A DNA stretch of 64,000 bases from Streptomyces sp. TSRI0107 (GCF_001905845.1 NZ_LIVZ01000007.1:186001-250000); one strand, 5' to 3'; positions 15,338 through 24,652 are shown, numbered from the stretch's first letter. Numbers and translations: made by a program. The notes: generated by a model from the sequence alone, not told the origin.

Positions 15338-16564
15338 CTAGGTCCGGGGGCCTACGGTGACCACCTCGCCGATCACGATGACCGCCGGGGGCTTGACCTC
15401 GCTGGTACGGACCGTCTCGGCGACCGTGGCCAGGGTGGCGTCGACGCGGCGCTGGGCCGCCGTCGTGCCCTCCTGCACCAGGGCGACCGGGGTGTCCGGG
15501 GACTTGCCGTGCGCGACCAGGGTCTCGGCGATCTTGCCGATCTTGTCGACGCCCATCAGCACCACCAGCGTGCCGGTGAGCTTCGCGAGGGACGCCCAGT
15601 CGACCAGCGAGCGCTCGTCGTCGGGGGCCACATGGCCGCTGACCACCGTGAACTCGTGGGCGACGCCCCGGTGGGTGACGGGGATGCCGGCCGCGCCCGG
15701 GACCGAGATCGAGCTGGAGATGCCGGGGACGACCGTGCAGGGGATGCCCGCCTCGGCGAGCGCCTGGAGCTCTTCCATGCCCCGGCCGAAGACGTACGGG
15801 TCGCCGCCCTTGAGCCGTACCACCGACTTGCCCTGCTTGGCGTGCTCGATGAGGGCGTTGTTGATGGCCTCCTGGGCCATGAAACGGCCGTACGGGATCT
15901 TCGCCGCGTCGATCACCTCGACGTGCGGGGGCAGCTCGGCGAGCAGGTCGCGCGGGCCGAGGCGGTCGGCGATGACCACGTCGGCCTCGGCGAGCAGACG
16001 CCGGCCGCGGACCGTGATCAGGTCCGGGTCGCCGGGGCCGCCGCCGACCAGGGCGACGCCCGGGGTGCGGGTGCGGTGGTGGGGGGCGACGAGGGTGCCG
16101 TCACGCAGTCCCTCGACGACCGCGTCGCGGATGGCGGCGGTGTGGCGGGGGTCGCGGCCGCGTGCGTCCGTGGTGAGCACGGCGACGGTGACGCCCTCGC
16201 TGTGGCCCGTCGCCGGGGTCCAGGCGGTGGCCGCGTCGGCGTCGTCGGAGCGGACGCACCACACGCGGTGGCGCTCCGCCTCGGCGGAGGCGGCGGTGTT
16301 CGCGTCCGGGTCGCTGGTGGCGATCAGGGCGTACCAGGCGTCGGCGAGGTCGCCTTCGGCGTACGGGCGCTTCTGCCAGGTGATCTCGCCCGCGTCCGCC
16401 ATCGCCTCGACGGAGGGGGTGGCCTCCGGGGAGACGAGATGGATGTCGGCGCCCGCCGCGATGAGGGCCGGGAGGCGGCGCTGGGCCACCTGGCCGCCGC
16501 CGAGGACGACCACTTTGCGGCCGGTGAGGCGGAGGCCTACGGGGTAGGCGGGGTGTTCGGCCAT
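15338..16564 (-). CDS. cobA: CysG-like uroporphyrinogen-III C-methyltransferase with siroheme-synthase N-domain
   Basis: 408 aa. Residues about 1-155 form the NAD-dependent precorrin-2 dehydrogenase/ferrochelatase domain (VVVLGGGQVAQRRLPALIAAGA). Residues about 165-400 are the SAM uroporphyrinogen methyltransferase, with VALVGGGPGDPDLITVRG, the GGDPYVFGRG loop and PGISSSISVPGAAGIPVTHRG. It makes precorrin-2 (two methylations) and probably continues to siroheme, at the branch point to cobalamin. The cobT-like fusion gene and cobL follow upstream on the same strand, consistent with corrinoid supply. Gene symbol follows Streptomyces usage; cysG is an equally valid name. Confidence 0.94.
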   Translation of the reverse strand: MAEHPAYPVGLRLTGRKVVVLGGGQVAQRRLPALIAAGADIHLVSPEATPSVEAMADAGEITWQKRPYAEGDLADAWYALIATSDPDANTAASAEAERHRVWCVRSDDADAATAWTPATGHSEGVTVAVLTTDARGRDPRHTAAIRDAVVEGLRDGTLVAPHHRTRTPGVALVGGGPGDPDLITVRGRRLLAEADVVIADRLGPRDLLAELPPHVEVIDAAKIPYGRFMAQEAINNALIEHAKQGKSVVRLKGGDPYVFGRGMEELQALAEAGIPCTVVPGISSSISVPGAAGIPVTHRGVAHEFTVVSGHVAPDDERSLVDWASLAKLTGTLVVLMGVDKIGKIAETLVAHGKSPDTPVALVQEGTTAAQRRVDATLATVAETVRTSEVKPPAVIVIGEVVTVGPRT

Positions 16565-16704
16565 GAGGGGACGGCTCCTCGTGCTGGCAGGCGGGGGGCG
16601 CTTCGGCGTCGGAGCAGCCCTGACGTGCGGATTTTAGAGTGCGAACGGGGCAGGCGACAGGAGCGGTCCGATGGCTGAACACCGGACCGCCCCGCGCGGC
16701 ACGC

Positions 16705-19700
16705 CTACTTCTCGGTGACGCCCGCCGAGTCGAACGTCGCCACCTCGTGCATCGCCCGGGCGGTGCTCTGGACCATCGGGAGGGCGAGGAGGGCGCCGGT
16801 GCCCTCGCCGAGGCGGAGGTCGAGGTCGACCAGGGGGCGCAGGCCCAGCTTGTTCAGGGCGGCGACGTGGCCCGGTTCGGCGCTGCGGTGGCCCGCGATG
16901 CAGGCGGCCAGGACCTCGGGGGCGATGGCGCGGGCCACCAGGGCGGCGGCGCCCGCGCTGACGCCGTCCAGGATCACCGGCGTACGCAGGGACGCGCCGC
17001 CGAGGAGGAGGCCGACCATGGCGGCGTGCTCCAGGCCGCCGATCGCGGCGAGGACGCCGATGGGGTCCGCCGGGTCCGGCTGGTGGACCTCGATGGCGCG
17101 ACGGACGACCTCGGTCTTGCGGGCCAGGGTCTCGTCGTTGATGCCGGTGCCACGGCCCGTCACCTCGGCCGGGTCGGCGCCCGTGAAGACGGAGATCAGG
17201 GCGGCGGACGCGGTGGTGTTCGCGATGCCCATCTCGCCGGTCAGCAGCGCCTTGTTGCCGGCCGCGACCAGGTCGCGGGCCGTCTCGATGCCCACCTCGA
17301 TGGCCTGCTTGGCCTCTTCGCGGGTCATCGCCGGGCCGGTGGTCATGTCGGCGGTGCCCGGCCGGACCTTGCGGGGCAGCAGACCCGGGGTCGACGGCAG
17401 GTCGGCGGCGACACCGACGTCGATGATGCAGACCTCGGCGCCCACCTGGCCGGCGAACGCGTTGCAGACCGCTCCCCCGCCGAGGAAGTTGGCCACCATC
17501 TGGGCGGTGACCTCCTGCGGCCACGGCGTGACGCCCTGGGCGTGCACACCGTGGTCGCCCGCGAAGATCGCGACCGCCGCGGGCTCCGGGATCGGCGGCG
17601 GGCACTGCCGGGACAGGCCGCTCAGCTGGGCGGAGATGATCTCCAGCATGCCGAGCGCGCCGGCCGGCTTCGTCATCCGCTTCTGGCGCTCCCACGCCTC
17701 ACCGAGCGCCTTGGCGTCCAGCGGGCGGATCTGCGCGACGGTCTCCGCGAGCAGGTCGTGCGGCTCCTCACCGGGCAGGGCACGGCGGCCGTACGTCTCC
17801 TCGTGGACCACCCAGGACAGCGGGCGGCGCTTGGACCAGCCGGCCTGCATCAGCTCGGGCTCGTCCGGGAACTCGTCGACGTACCCGACGCAGAGGTAGG
17901 CGATGACCTCCAGGTGCTCGGGCAGGCCGAGCGCGCGGACCATCTCCCGCTCGTCGAAGAAGCTGACCCAGCCGACGCCGAGGCCCTCCGCGCGGGCGGC
18001 GAGCCACAGGTTCTCCACCGCGAGGGCGGCGGAGTACGGCGCCATCTGCGGCTGGGTGTGCCGGCCGAGGGTGTGACGGCCGCCGCGGGTCGGGTCGGCG
18101 GTGACGACGATGTTCACCGGGGTGTCGAGGATGGCCTCGATCTTCAGTTCCTTGAACTGCTTCGCGCGGCCCTTCGGCAGGGACTTCGCGTACGCCTCGC
18201 GCTGACGCATCGCCAGCTCGTGCATGGCCCGGCGGGTGTCGGCGGACCGGATGACGACGAAGTCCCAGGGCTGCGAGTGGCCCACGGAGGGCGCGGTGTG
18301 CGCCGCCTCCAGGACGCGGAGCAGCACCTCGTGCGGGATGGGGTCGCTGCGGAAGCCGTTGCGGATGTCCCGGCGTTCCCGCATGACCTTCAGGACGGCC
18401 TCGCGCTCGACGTCGGTGTAGGCGGGGGCGGCAGGGCCTGTGGACTGTCGTGCGTCCGCCACGGGGGCCGTGCCTTCTTCTTGCTGGTCTTCCTGCTCGG
18501 CGGCCCGGGTGTCCAGGTCGTCCGCCTGCTGTACGAGTGCGACCTCGTCCGTGTCCTCGGCGGCGGCCGCCTGCTCGGGCTCGCGGGGCGCCGGGACCGT
18601 GGGCGCGAGGTTGGGCGTCGTCGGGATCGAGCCCTCCACCGGCACGAACTGAGCCACGGCCTGCTCCGCGTCGGGCTCGGTGGCCAGGGGGGCGGGGGCG
18701 TCGGCGGGCGCCTCGGGGGCGGGGGCCTCAGGGGCCGCAGGGGCCTCAGCAGCGGGGATCTCCGCGGGTGCCTCGGGGGCTGCGTCGATCTGTACGTCGT
18801 CGGCCGGTACGGCGGCGCTCGGGACGTCCGCGACGGCGGCTTCGGGCTCGGGGGCCGGCTCCTGGGCGGGCGGGGCGACGGGCTGCTCGACGAGCTGGTC
18901 GACGGGGGGTTGCGGCTGCGGCTCCGGCAGGGCCTCCGCCGGCTGCTCGGGCTCTACGGCCTGCGGAGCTTCCGCGGGCACGGGCGCCTCGACGACCGGA
19001 GCGGGCGCCTCGGGAGCCTGCTCGGCGGCAACGGCGACGGCCTCCGGGGTCTGAAGAGCCTCAGGAGCCTGCGGCACCTCCGGGACGACCGCCTCGGGAG
19101 CCTGCGGCGCCTCAGGCGCGGCCTGCTCGGGCGCCTCGGCGGCGACGGGGACGATCTGTTCCGGCGCCTGCGGCACCTCGGGGGCCGGCTCCGGCGCGGC
19201 GACGGGCTGGACCTGCTCGGCATCGGGCTCCGGCACCTGTACGGCGACCGGGCCCTGCAAGGCCTCCGGCTGCTGCGGCTCGGCCGGAACCTCGGCGACC
19301 CGACCGGCGTCCGGAGCGGGGATCGGGGTGGCGTCGGGAAGCTGAACGGGGGTGACCGGGTCGGCGTCGGCCGGGGCCACCGCGGCGGCGACCTGAACGT
19401 CCTCGGCAGCCACCCCTTCGGGGGCTACCTCGACCTCGGCGGCAGCCTCCGCGACAACCTCCGCGGGCTCCTGCGGGGCCTCGGCGACCGCGTCCGCGGG
19501 CACCTGCCCGGTGCTCGCGTCCTCCCCTGCGGCAGCGGGGAACTCAACGACCTCCGGTACGACGGCGGCAGCGGCCGCCTCGACCTGGGCCTGAGCAGCG
19601 GCTTCTGCTTCGACGGCAGCCGCGACGGGGGCCTGGACGGCGGCCTCGGCCTCCACGGCAGCCTCGACCGGGACCTCAACGCCCCCGGAAACGTCAGCAG

Positions 19701-20496
19701 CCTCCTCGGCCGCCTCGACCGCCGGACCGACCGGCACGTCAGCCACCTCGGCCGCTTCAGCAGTAGCAGCCGTATCGGCGCTATCGGCGCTATCGGCCAC
19801 AGCCTGTGCAGCCTCCGGACCCTGCTCGGCCTCCACCGCACCCGCCATCGCCGACGCCGTCGCCTGGCTGGTGAGGCGGGCCACCGCCGCCTGGGCCGCG
19901 TCGGCGGGCTCCGGCTGGGCGGCGACAGGCGGGACAACCGTTTCCGCAGGGGCCGGCTCTGCGGCGACCGGCGCCTGCACCGGGGCTGCGGCCTGCACCG
20001 GAGCGGCCGGGGCCTGCGTCTGGACCGGCGCCTGCGCACCCCACGGTGCCGCGCCCTGGGGCGGCAGGTCGCGCGGGACGTCGAGGTACTCGGGGCCGCG
20101 GTCGGCGAGGGAGCGGACCGGGCTGGCGGAGGCGTCGGGGATCTGCGGGCCGAGGTGCAGCGGACGGCGCGGGGTGATCGGCGGGATCGGCGTCGTCGGC
20201 GCGGTCGGCAGCGTCGGGTTGGGCAGGCGGACGCCGGTGAGGTCGACCGAGCCGCTGTCCCGGCCGGCCAGCTCGTGCGGGCCGGGTTCGTGGACGGCCT
20301 CGACGACCGGCTCGGGCGCCGGCGGGGCCACCTCGTTGCCCCAGGCGCCCTGGGCGCCGGGCAGCAGCAGGTCTTCGTCCTCGGCGGGTGTCTCGGAGAG
20401 GTAGGTGTACGCTCCGGGCGCGGCGACGCCCGGCTGCTCCACCATGCCTGCGTTCTCCGGCAGCCCCTCGCCCGGGACCTGGCCGGTGTCGGTCAT
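16705..20496 (-). CDS. cobT: BluB-CobT fusion with very long disordered N-terminus
   Basis: 1263 aa, about 3.5 times the length of ordinary CobT. Residues 1 to about 690 are Ala/Pro/Glu/Val-rich low complexity without recognisable domain. About 692-905 is a nitroreductase-fold BluB domain (RERRDIRNGFRSDPIP, GHSQPWDFVVIRS), which makes 5,6-dimethylbenzimidazole from reduced FMN. About 910-1263 is CobT (FAGDHGVHAQGV, LLTGEMGIANTT, catalytic Glu in RLGEGTGALLALP), which activates that base with nicotinate mononucleotide. Fusion would channel the lower ligand of B12. ATG with GAGGGG upstream. The linker is acidic, so it may act as an entropic spacer or tether. Confidence 0.93.
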   Translation of the reverse strand: MTDTGQVPGEGLPENAGMVEQPGVAAPGAYTYLSETPAEDEDLLLPGAQGAWGNEVAPPAPEPVVEAVHEPGPHELAGRDSGSVDLTGVRLPNPTLPTAPTTPIPPITPRRPLHLGPQIPDASASPVRSLADRGPEYLDVPRDLPPQGAAPWGAQAPVQTQAPAAPVQAAAPVQAPVAAEPAPAETVVPPVAAQPEPADAAQAAVARLTSQATASAMAGAVEAEQGPEAAQAVADSADSADTAATAEAAEVADVPVGPAVEAAEEAADVSGGVEVPVEAAVEAEAAVQAPVAAAVEAEAAAQAQVEAAAAAVVPEVVEFPAAAGEDASTGQVPADAVAEAPQEPAEVVAEAAAEVEVAPEGVAAEDVQVAAAVAPADADPVTPVQLPDATPIPAPDAGRVAEVPAEPQQPEALQGPVAVQVPEPDAEQVQPVAAPEPAPEVPQAPEQIVPVAAEAPEQAAPEAPQAPEAVVPEVPQAPEALQTPEAVAVAAEQAPEAPAPVVEAPVPAEAPQAVEPEQPAEALPEPQPQPPVDQLVEQPVAPPAQEPAPEPEAAVADVPSAAVPADDVQIDAAPEAPAEIPAAEAPAAPEAPAPEAPADAPAPLATEPDAEQAVAQFVPVEGSIPTTPNLAPTVPAPREPEQAAAAEDTDEVALVQQADDLDTRAAEQEDQQEEGTAPVADARQSTGPAAPAYTDVEREAVLKVMRERRDIRNGFRSDPIPHEVLLRVLEAAHTAPSVGHSQPWDFVVIRSADTRRAMHELAMRQREAYAKSLPKGRAKQFKELKIEAILDTPVNIVVTADPTRGGRHTLGRHTQPQMAPYSAALAVENLWLAARAEGLGVGWVSFFDEREMVRALGLPEHLEVIAYLCVGYVDEFPDEPELMQAGWSKRRPLSWVVHEETYGRRALPGEEPHDLLAETVAQIRPLDAKALGEAWERQKRMTKPAGALGMLEIISAQLSGLSRQCPPPIPEPAAVAIFAGDHGVHAQGVTPWPQEVTAQMVANFLGGGAVCNAFAGQVGAEVCIIDVGVAADLPSTPGLLPRKVRPGTADMTTGPAMTREEAKQAIEVGIETARDLVAAGNKALLTGEMGIANTTASAALISVFTGADPAEVTGRGTGINDETLARKTEVVRRAIEVHQPDPADPIGVLAAIGGLEHAAMVGLLLGGASLRTPVILDGVSAGAAALVARAIAPEVLAACIAGHRSAEPGHVAALNKLGLRPLVDLDLRLGEGTGALLALPMVQSTARAMHEVATFDSAGVTEK

Positions 20497-20842
20497 GCGT
20501 ACCCCTCGCCCATCGGTTGATGCTTCTACGACCAGCTCACCCGGAACGGCGCACCGACCGCCCGTAGTGAAGAACGAGCGTGCGTGCCCAGCGGCACGAA
20601 CGACCGCCCGGAAAAGGCGACAAAGCCATTCAGTGGCATTGTCGCGGTCGTTCCGCCGTCAGGACAGCTCGATCCACGACGGCCCGCTGTGGACTGCGCC
20701 ACGTTGCGCGTCCTCCCGGTTGTTGCCGTACCACACACACCCCAAAAAGGGCGTGTTTTCGGGACATTGACCGACGGGGTGCCGGACGTCCTGGTGCGGT
20801 GCAGCGATCGGCCAGCCTACCGCGCGCGGTACGACAACCGGA
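20497..20842 (-). other. Leader/intergenic region upstream of the cobT fusion gene
   Basis: 346 nt without a supported gene. It holds a long interrupted hairpin (outer arms 20598-20607 and 20644-20653, inner arms near 20618-20628 and 20634-20644 with one mismatch). It also has an AT-richer spot near 20740-20760 with a short inverted repeat and T-run. A 70-codon frame (20526-20738, minus) spans the hairpin, but its initiation signal is weak. I looked for B12-riboswitch landmarks because this precedes a B12 gene and did not find the conserved B12-box. Confidence 0.4.
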
Positions 20843-22054
20843 TCACGGGGCGCGATCCGGGAGAACCCCGCTGAGCAGGAACGCGACGCTCCGCTCCTTC
20901 TCCGTCCAGTGGCGGGTGTCGAGTTCCACGGACTGCAGCAGGGCGCACTGGACCCGGTAGCCGTGCTCGGTCAGATCGCGGCCGACGAGTTCGGCGGCGT
21001 CGCGGGTGGCAGCGTGGGTGACGATGCGCTGCGGGCGGCGGTCGGCGACCGCGGAGACCACGGCCGCTCCCCCGCCGCCGATCCGGACGACGTCCGGTTC
21101 GGGCAGGTTCTCCAGGACGTGCGGGGCGATGCCCTGGACGACCTGGAGCTGGACTCCGAAGCGGCGGGCGGCGGCCTGGGCGCGGGCGCAGGCGGCGGGG
21201 TCCCGGTCGACGGCGATGACGGCGGCGCCGGCCCGGGCGGCCTCGACGGCGAAGGCGCCGGATGCCGAGCCGATGTCCCACACGAGGTCGCCCACGCGGG
21301 GGCCGAGGCGGGCGAGTTGGGCGGCGCGCAGCGGTTCGGTCTCGCCTTCGCCGAGTTCGGCGTCGTAGGCCTCGGCGGGCAGGGTCCAGCCGCGCGGGCC
21401 GGCGGCCGGGTCGCGGCCGGCGATCCAGCCGCCGCCCTCGGTCGCGGCGACGGGTCCGCCGATGACGATGACGACGTTCGGGTCGCGCCAGGTGTGATCG
21501 GCGGCGTTGTCGGAGGTGACGACGGTGACCTGCTCGCGGTCGGTGCCGAGTTCCTCGCAGATGACGAAGGTGCGGTGGACTCCGTCCAGGAGGAGTCCGA
21601 GTTCGGCGGGGCCGGCGCCGGGGGCGGTGAGGACCGCCACCTTGGTGTGGGCCCGGCATACATTCACCGCGCGTCGCAGGGTGCGAGGGTGTGCGACGAC
21701 CACGTGTGCGTCGTCCCAGGGCATTCCGGCGCGGGCGAAGGCGGCGGCCACCGAGGAGACGGCGGGCACGACTTCGACCTCCAGGCCGAACTCGGGTGCG
21801 CGCAGGGTCCGTACGACGCCGAAGAAGCCGGGGTCGCCGTCGGCGAGCACCACGGCCGTGCCGCGGTGGGCGGCGATGCGGCGGGCGGCGAGGGCGACGC
21901 TGCCGAGGCGGATGCGTTCGGCGGTGGGGGGCACCTCGGGCAGGGCGAGGTGGTGGGCGGCACCGGCCACCAGCGTGGCGGCGCCGAGGGCGGCGCGTGC
22001 CGCGGCGGTCAGCGGAGAGCCGTCCCAGCCGATCACCGTGACCCGGTCGGCCAT
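20843..22054 (-). CDS. cobL: Precorrin-6Y C5,15-methyltransferase (decarboxylating), CbiE-CbiT fusion
   Basis: 403 aa. The N-terminal CbiE-type tetrapyrrole methylase (about 1-200) contains VLADGDPGFFGVVRTL and VPAVSSVAAAFARAGMPWDDAHVV. The C-terminal CbiT-type SAM methyltransferase (about 215-400) contains LVWDIGSASGAFAVEAARAGA and RIGGGG. Together they methylate C5 and C15 of precorrin-6B and remove the ring-C acetate carboxyl group. ATG with AGGAGA nine nt upstream. It lies upstream of the cobT fusion gene on the same strand, separated by a long leader. Confidence 0.94.
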   Translation of the reverse strand: MADRVTVIGWDGSPLTAAARAALGAATLVAGAAHHLALPEVPPTAERIRLGSVALAARRIAAHRGTAVVLADGDPGFFGVVRTLRAPEFGLEVEVVPAVSSVAAAFARAGMPWDDAHVVVAHPRTLRRAVNVCRAHTKVAVLTAPGAGPAELGLLLDGVHRTFVICEELGTDREQVTVVTSDNAADHTWRDPNVVIVIGGPVAATEGGGWIAGRDPAAGPRGWTLPAEAYDAELGEGETEPLRAAQLARLGPRVGDLVWDIGSASGAFAVEAARAGAAVIAVDRDPAACARAQAAARRFGVQLQVVQGIAPHVLENLPEPDVVRIGGGGAAVVSAVADRRPQRIVTHAATRDAAELVGRDLTEHGYRVQCALLQSVELDTRHWTEKERSVAFLLSGVLPDRAP

Positions 22055-22153
22055 CGTCGTCAGTCTCCTGTTGGTTCGCGCGGGTCGTCGGGGCAGGCCC
22101 CGTGAGAGTACCCGGTGGGGCCGCGGGCGGGGCGGGCGACCTCGCCGGTGGAT

Positions 22154-22792
22154 TCAGTTCCAGTCCGGGTACGACGTGAAACCTCGGGTGTCCGCCAGCT
22201 CCTCGGCGACACCGGCCAGGTCCTCCGGCAGCAGGCTCCAGACGATGACATCGGTGCGTACGTCGCTCCACGCTCCGCTCTCGGTGCGGGACCGGGCTAT
22301 CCAGGCGCCGCGCAGGACGCCCTCGCTGATACAGCCGATCTTCTGGGCGACCTGCTGGGAGGCGGTGTTGTCGGCGGCGGTGCGCAGTTCCAGCCGTTCG
22401 AACTTCTGGTCGTTGAAGAGCCACTGGGCGGTGGCCAGGGCGGCCTCGGAAGCGTAGCCCTCGCCGCGGGCCCAGGGGGCGATGACGTAGGCGAGTTCGC
22501 TGGCGCGGACCCGCCAGTCTGTGTTGCGCAGGTGCACCGTGCCGACCAGACGCTGGGTCAGGAACTCGGTGACGGCGAGGACGACGCCGCGGCCCTCGGT
22601 GCGTTCGGCGGGGGCGCGTTCGGTGATCCAGGCGCGGGCGTCGGCCTCGGTGTAGGGGTGCGGTACGGAGGTCCAGGCGACGACGAGTTCGTCGTTCATC
22701 ATCTCGGCGAAGGCCTCGACGTCCGGCTCCTCGAAGGGGCGCAGGACCAACCGCTCCGTGCTGATGGAGATGTTGGGGAAGGTGCTCGTCAT
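22154..22792 (-). CDS. GNAT acetyltransferase, RimJ/RimL type
   Basis: 212 aa. The start STERLVLRPFEEPDVEAF, the middle ELAYVIAPWARGEGYASEAALA with the acetyl-CoA loop, and NTASQQVAQKIGCISEGVLRG are typical of the RimJ/RimL branch that acetylates protein N-termini or small molecules. No membrane or extra domain. Unrelated in theme to its cobL and metQ neighbours; substrate unknown. Confidence 0.88.
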   Translation of the reverse strand: MTSTFPNISISTERLVLRPFEEPDVEAFAEMMNDELVVAWTSVPHPYTEADARAWITERAPAERTEGRGVVLAVTEFLTQRLVGTVHLRNTDWRVRASELAYVIAPWARGEGYASEAALATAQWLFNDQKFERLELRTAADNTASQQVAQKIGCISEGVLRGAWIARSRTESGAWSDVRTDVIVWSLLPEDLAGVAEELADTRGFTSYPDWN

Positions 22793-22863
22793 GGCGCCGC
22801 TCCGTAACCTGTGAAACCGTCAGGGCCTGCTGAACTGCCCAGCATGCAGCATGAAAGCACCGA

Positions 22864-22910
22864 ACCGCACAACGGGGTCCGCTCCGCCTGGAGGGACCCC
22901 GTCGTGCGGT
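22864..22910 (-). terminator. Terminator of the metNIQ operon
   Basis: A 17-bp stem with one mismatch (left arm 22864-22880, right arm 22894-22910) and a 13-nt loop. It begins 9 nt beyond the second metQ stop and sits between it and the GNAT gene. Confidence 0.8.
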
Positions 22911-22918
22911 GTGCCGGG

Positions 22919-23743
22919 TCAGCCGGAGGTGACCGGGAGGACCGAGCCCTGGTACTCGTCCTCGATGAACTTCGCCACCTCGGGCGAGGTGAGGAGGTCG
23001 GCGAGCTTGCGCACCCGCGGATCGTCCTCGTCGCCGCGCTTGACGGCGAGGATGTTGGCGTAGGGGTTGTCCTTCGCCGACTCCAGGAGGATGGCGTCCT
23101 CGGTGGGGCTGAGGCCCGCGTCCTGGGCGTAGTTGTTGTTGATGACCGCGGCGGCCACGTCGTCGAGCGAGCGGGGCAGCTGGGCGGGCTCCAGCTCCTT
23201 GAACGTGAGGTTCCTGGGGTTGGCGGTGATGTCCGCGGGGGACGCGTCCGTGCCGGCGTCCTTCCTGAGCGTGATCACGCCCTTGGAGGCGAGCAGCTTC
23301 AGGGCGCGGCCCTCGTTGGTGGTGTCGCTGGGCACGGCGACGGTGGCTCCGTCGGCGAGCTTCGCGACGTCGTCGGTCTTCTTGGAGTAGACGCCCATGG
23401 GCGGCAGGTAGGCGTCGACGACGGGGACCAAGTCGGTGCCCTTGGCCTGGTTGAAGTCGTCCAGGTAGGGCTCGTTCTGGTAGAGGTTCGCGTCGAGCGC
23501 GCCCTCCTGGAGGGCGGTGTTCGGCACGACGTAGTCGGTGAACTCCCGGATCTCCAGTTCCAGGCCGGCGTCCTCGGCGAGGTTGTCCTGGATGTACGTC
23601 AGGACCTCGCCGGCCGGGACGGCGGTGGCGCCGACGACGAGGGTGTCGTCGGCGCCACCGCCGGAGCCGGAGCCGCAGGCCGCCAGACCGAGGGTGAGGG
23701 TGAGGGCGGTGGTCGCGAGGAGTGCGGTGCGGCGGGTGCGCAC
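22919..23743 (-). CDS. metQ: MetQ-family methionine-binding lipoprotein, second copy
   Basis: 274 aa NlpA/MetQ lipoprotein. The signal peptide ends in LAAC with the lipidated Cys at residue 23, then a Gly/Ser linker. The binding domain has conserved blocks NLYQNEPYLDDFN, AVPSDTTNEGRALKLL and VAAAVINNNYA. The GTG start is 5 nt after the stop of the first metQ, so they are co-transcribed. It should capture methionine or a related amino acid for the MetNI importer. It diverges clearly from the first copy in the N-terminal and ligand-loop regions, so specificity may differ. Confidence 0.92.
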   Translation of the reverse strand: MRTRRTALLATTALTLTLGLAACGSGSGGGADDTLVVGATAVPAGEVLTYIQDNLAEDAGLELEIREFTDYVVPNTALQEGALDANLYQNEPYLDDFNQAKGTDLVPVVDAYLPPMGVYSKKTDDVAKLADGATVAVPSDTTNEGRALKLLASKGVITLRKDAGTDASPADITANPRNLTFKELEPAQLPRSLDDVAAAVINNNYAQDAGLSPTEDAILLESAKDNPYANILAVKRGDEDDPRVRKLADLLTSPEVAKFIEDEYQGSVLPVTSG

Positions 23744-23748
23744 GGCCG

Positions 23749-24582
23749 TCAGAAGGCCGCGACGACGGCGCCGTCGTACTCGTCGTCGATGAACTTCTTC
23801 ACCTCGGGCGAGGTGAGGAGCTTGGCGAGCTTCTGGACGCGCGGGTCGTCCTCGTTGCCCTTCTTGACGGCGAGGAAGTTGCCGTACGGGTTGTCCTTGG
23901 GGGACTCGGCGGCGATGGCGTCCTTCGCCGGGCTGAGGTCGGCCTCCAGGGCGTAGTTGCCGTTGATCACCGCGGCGTCGACGTCACCGAGGGAGCGCGG
24001 CAGCTGGGCCGCCTCCAGCTCCTTGAACTCGAGGTTCTTCGGGTTGGACTCGATGTCCTTCGGGGTCGCCTCGTAGCCGACACCGGCCTTGAGCTTGATG
24101 ACGCCGTTGGCCTCCAGCAGCTTCAGCGCGCGGGCCTCGTTGGTCGTGTCGTTCGGGACCGCGATCGTGGCGCCCTTCTCCAGGTCGGCGAGCTTCTTGA
24201 CGCCCTGGGAGTAGACGCCGAGCGGCTCCAGGTGGACCGTCGCGCCGGGGACGGCGACGATGTCGGTGCCGTTCTTCTTGTTGAAGTCGTCGAGGTAGGG
24301 CTGGTGCTGGAAGTAGTTGGCGTCCACCTCGCCCTGGTCGACGGCCGTGTTCGGCGTGACGTAGTCGGTGAACTCCTTGACCTCGAGCTCGAGGCCCTGC
24401 TTCTCCGCGAGGTTGTCCTTGATGTAGTTCAGGATCTCGGCCTGCGGGGTGGCGGTGGCGGCGACGGTGAGCGGTCCGCTCGCGTCGGAGCCGGAGTCCT
24501 TGTCGGAGCCGCAGGCGGTGAGCCCGAAGGTCAGTGCTCCGGCGGCGAGGACGGCGGTGGTGATCTTGGCGGTGTTACGCAC
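23749..24582 (-). CDS. metQ: MetQ-family methionine-binding lipoprotein, first copy
   Basis: 277 aa. Lipoprotein signal (LTFGLTACGSDKDSGSD, Cys about residue 24) and the NlpA fold with YFQHQPYLDDFN, TIAVPNDTTNEARALKLLEANG and VDAAVINGNYALEA. This is the extracellular receptor of the D/L-methionine ABC importer. GTG start with AAGGAAAGG upstream. It follows metI by about 70 nt in the operon. Confidence 0.93.
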   Translation of the reverse strand: MRNTAKITTAVLAAGALTFGLTACGSDKDSGSDASGPLTVAATATPQAEILNYIKDNLAEKQGLELEVKEFTDYVTPNTAVDQGEVDANYFQHQPYLDDFNKKNGTDIVAVPGATVHLEPLGVYSQGVKKLADLEKGATIAVPNDTTNEARALKLLEANGVIKLKAGVGYEATPKDIESNPKNLEFKELEAAQLPRSLGDVDAAVINGNYALEADLSPAKDAIAAESPKDNPYGNFLAVKKGNEDDPRVQKLAKLLTSPEVKKFIDDEYDGAVVAAF

Positions 24583-24652
24583 GAAAAGTGCCTTTCCTTA
24601 TGGGTGGTGCGACCCCGTCGTGGGTGGACGGGGAGTTTCGGGGAGCGGCCGC

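Noticed and set aside
16639..20520. A 1293-codon open frame on the plus strand opposite the cobT fusion gene
   Set aside because: Antisense shadow produced by high GC: Gly/Arg/Leu-rich without motifs, while the minus strand encodes clear BluB and CobT domains.
20497..20842. A cobalamin riboswitch before the cobT fusion gene
   Set aside because: No B12-box or GGGAA/GCCACTG core in the right order. Only GCCACTG occurs, by chance, inside the hairpin.
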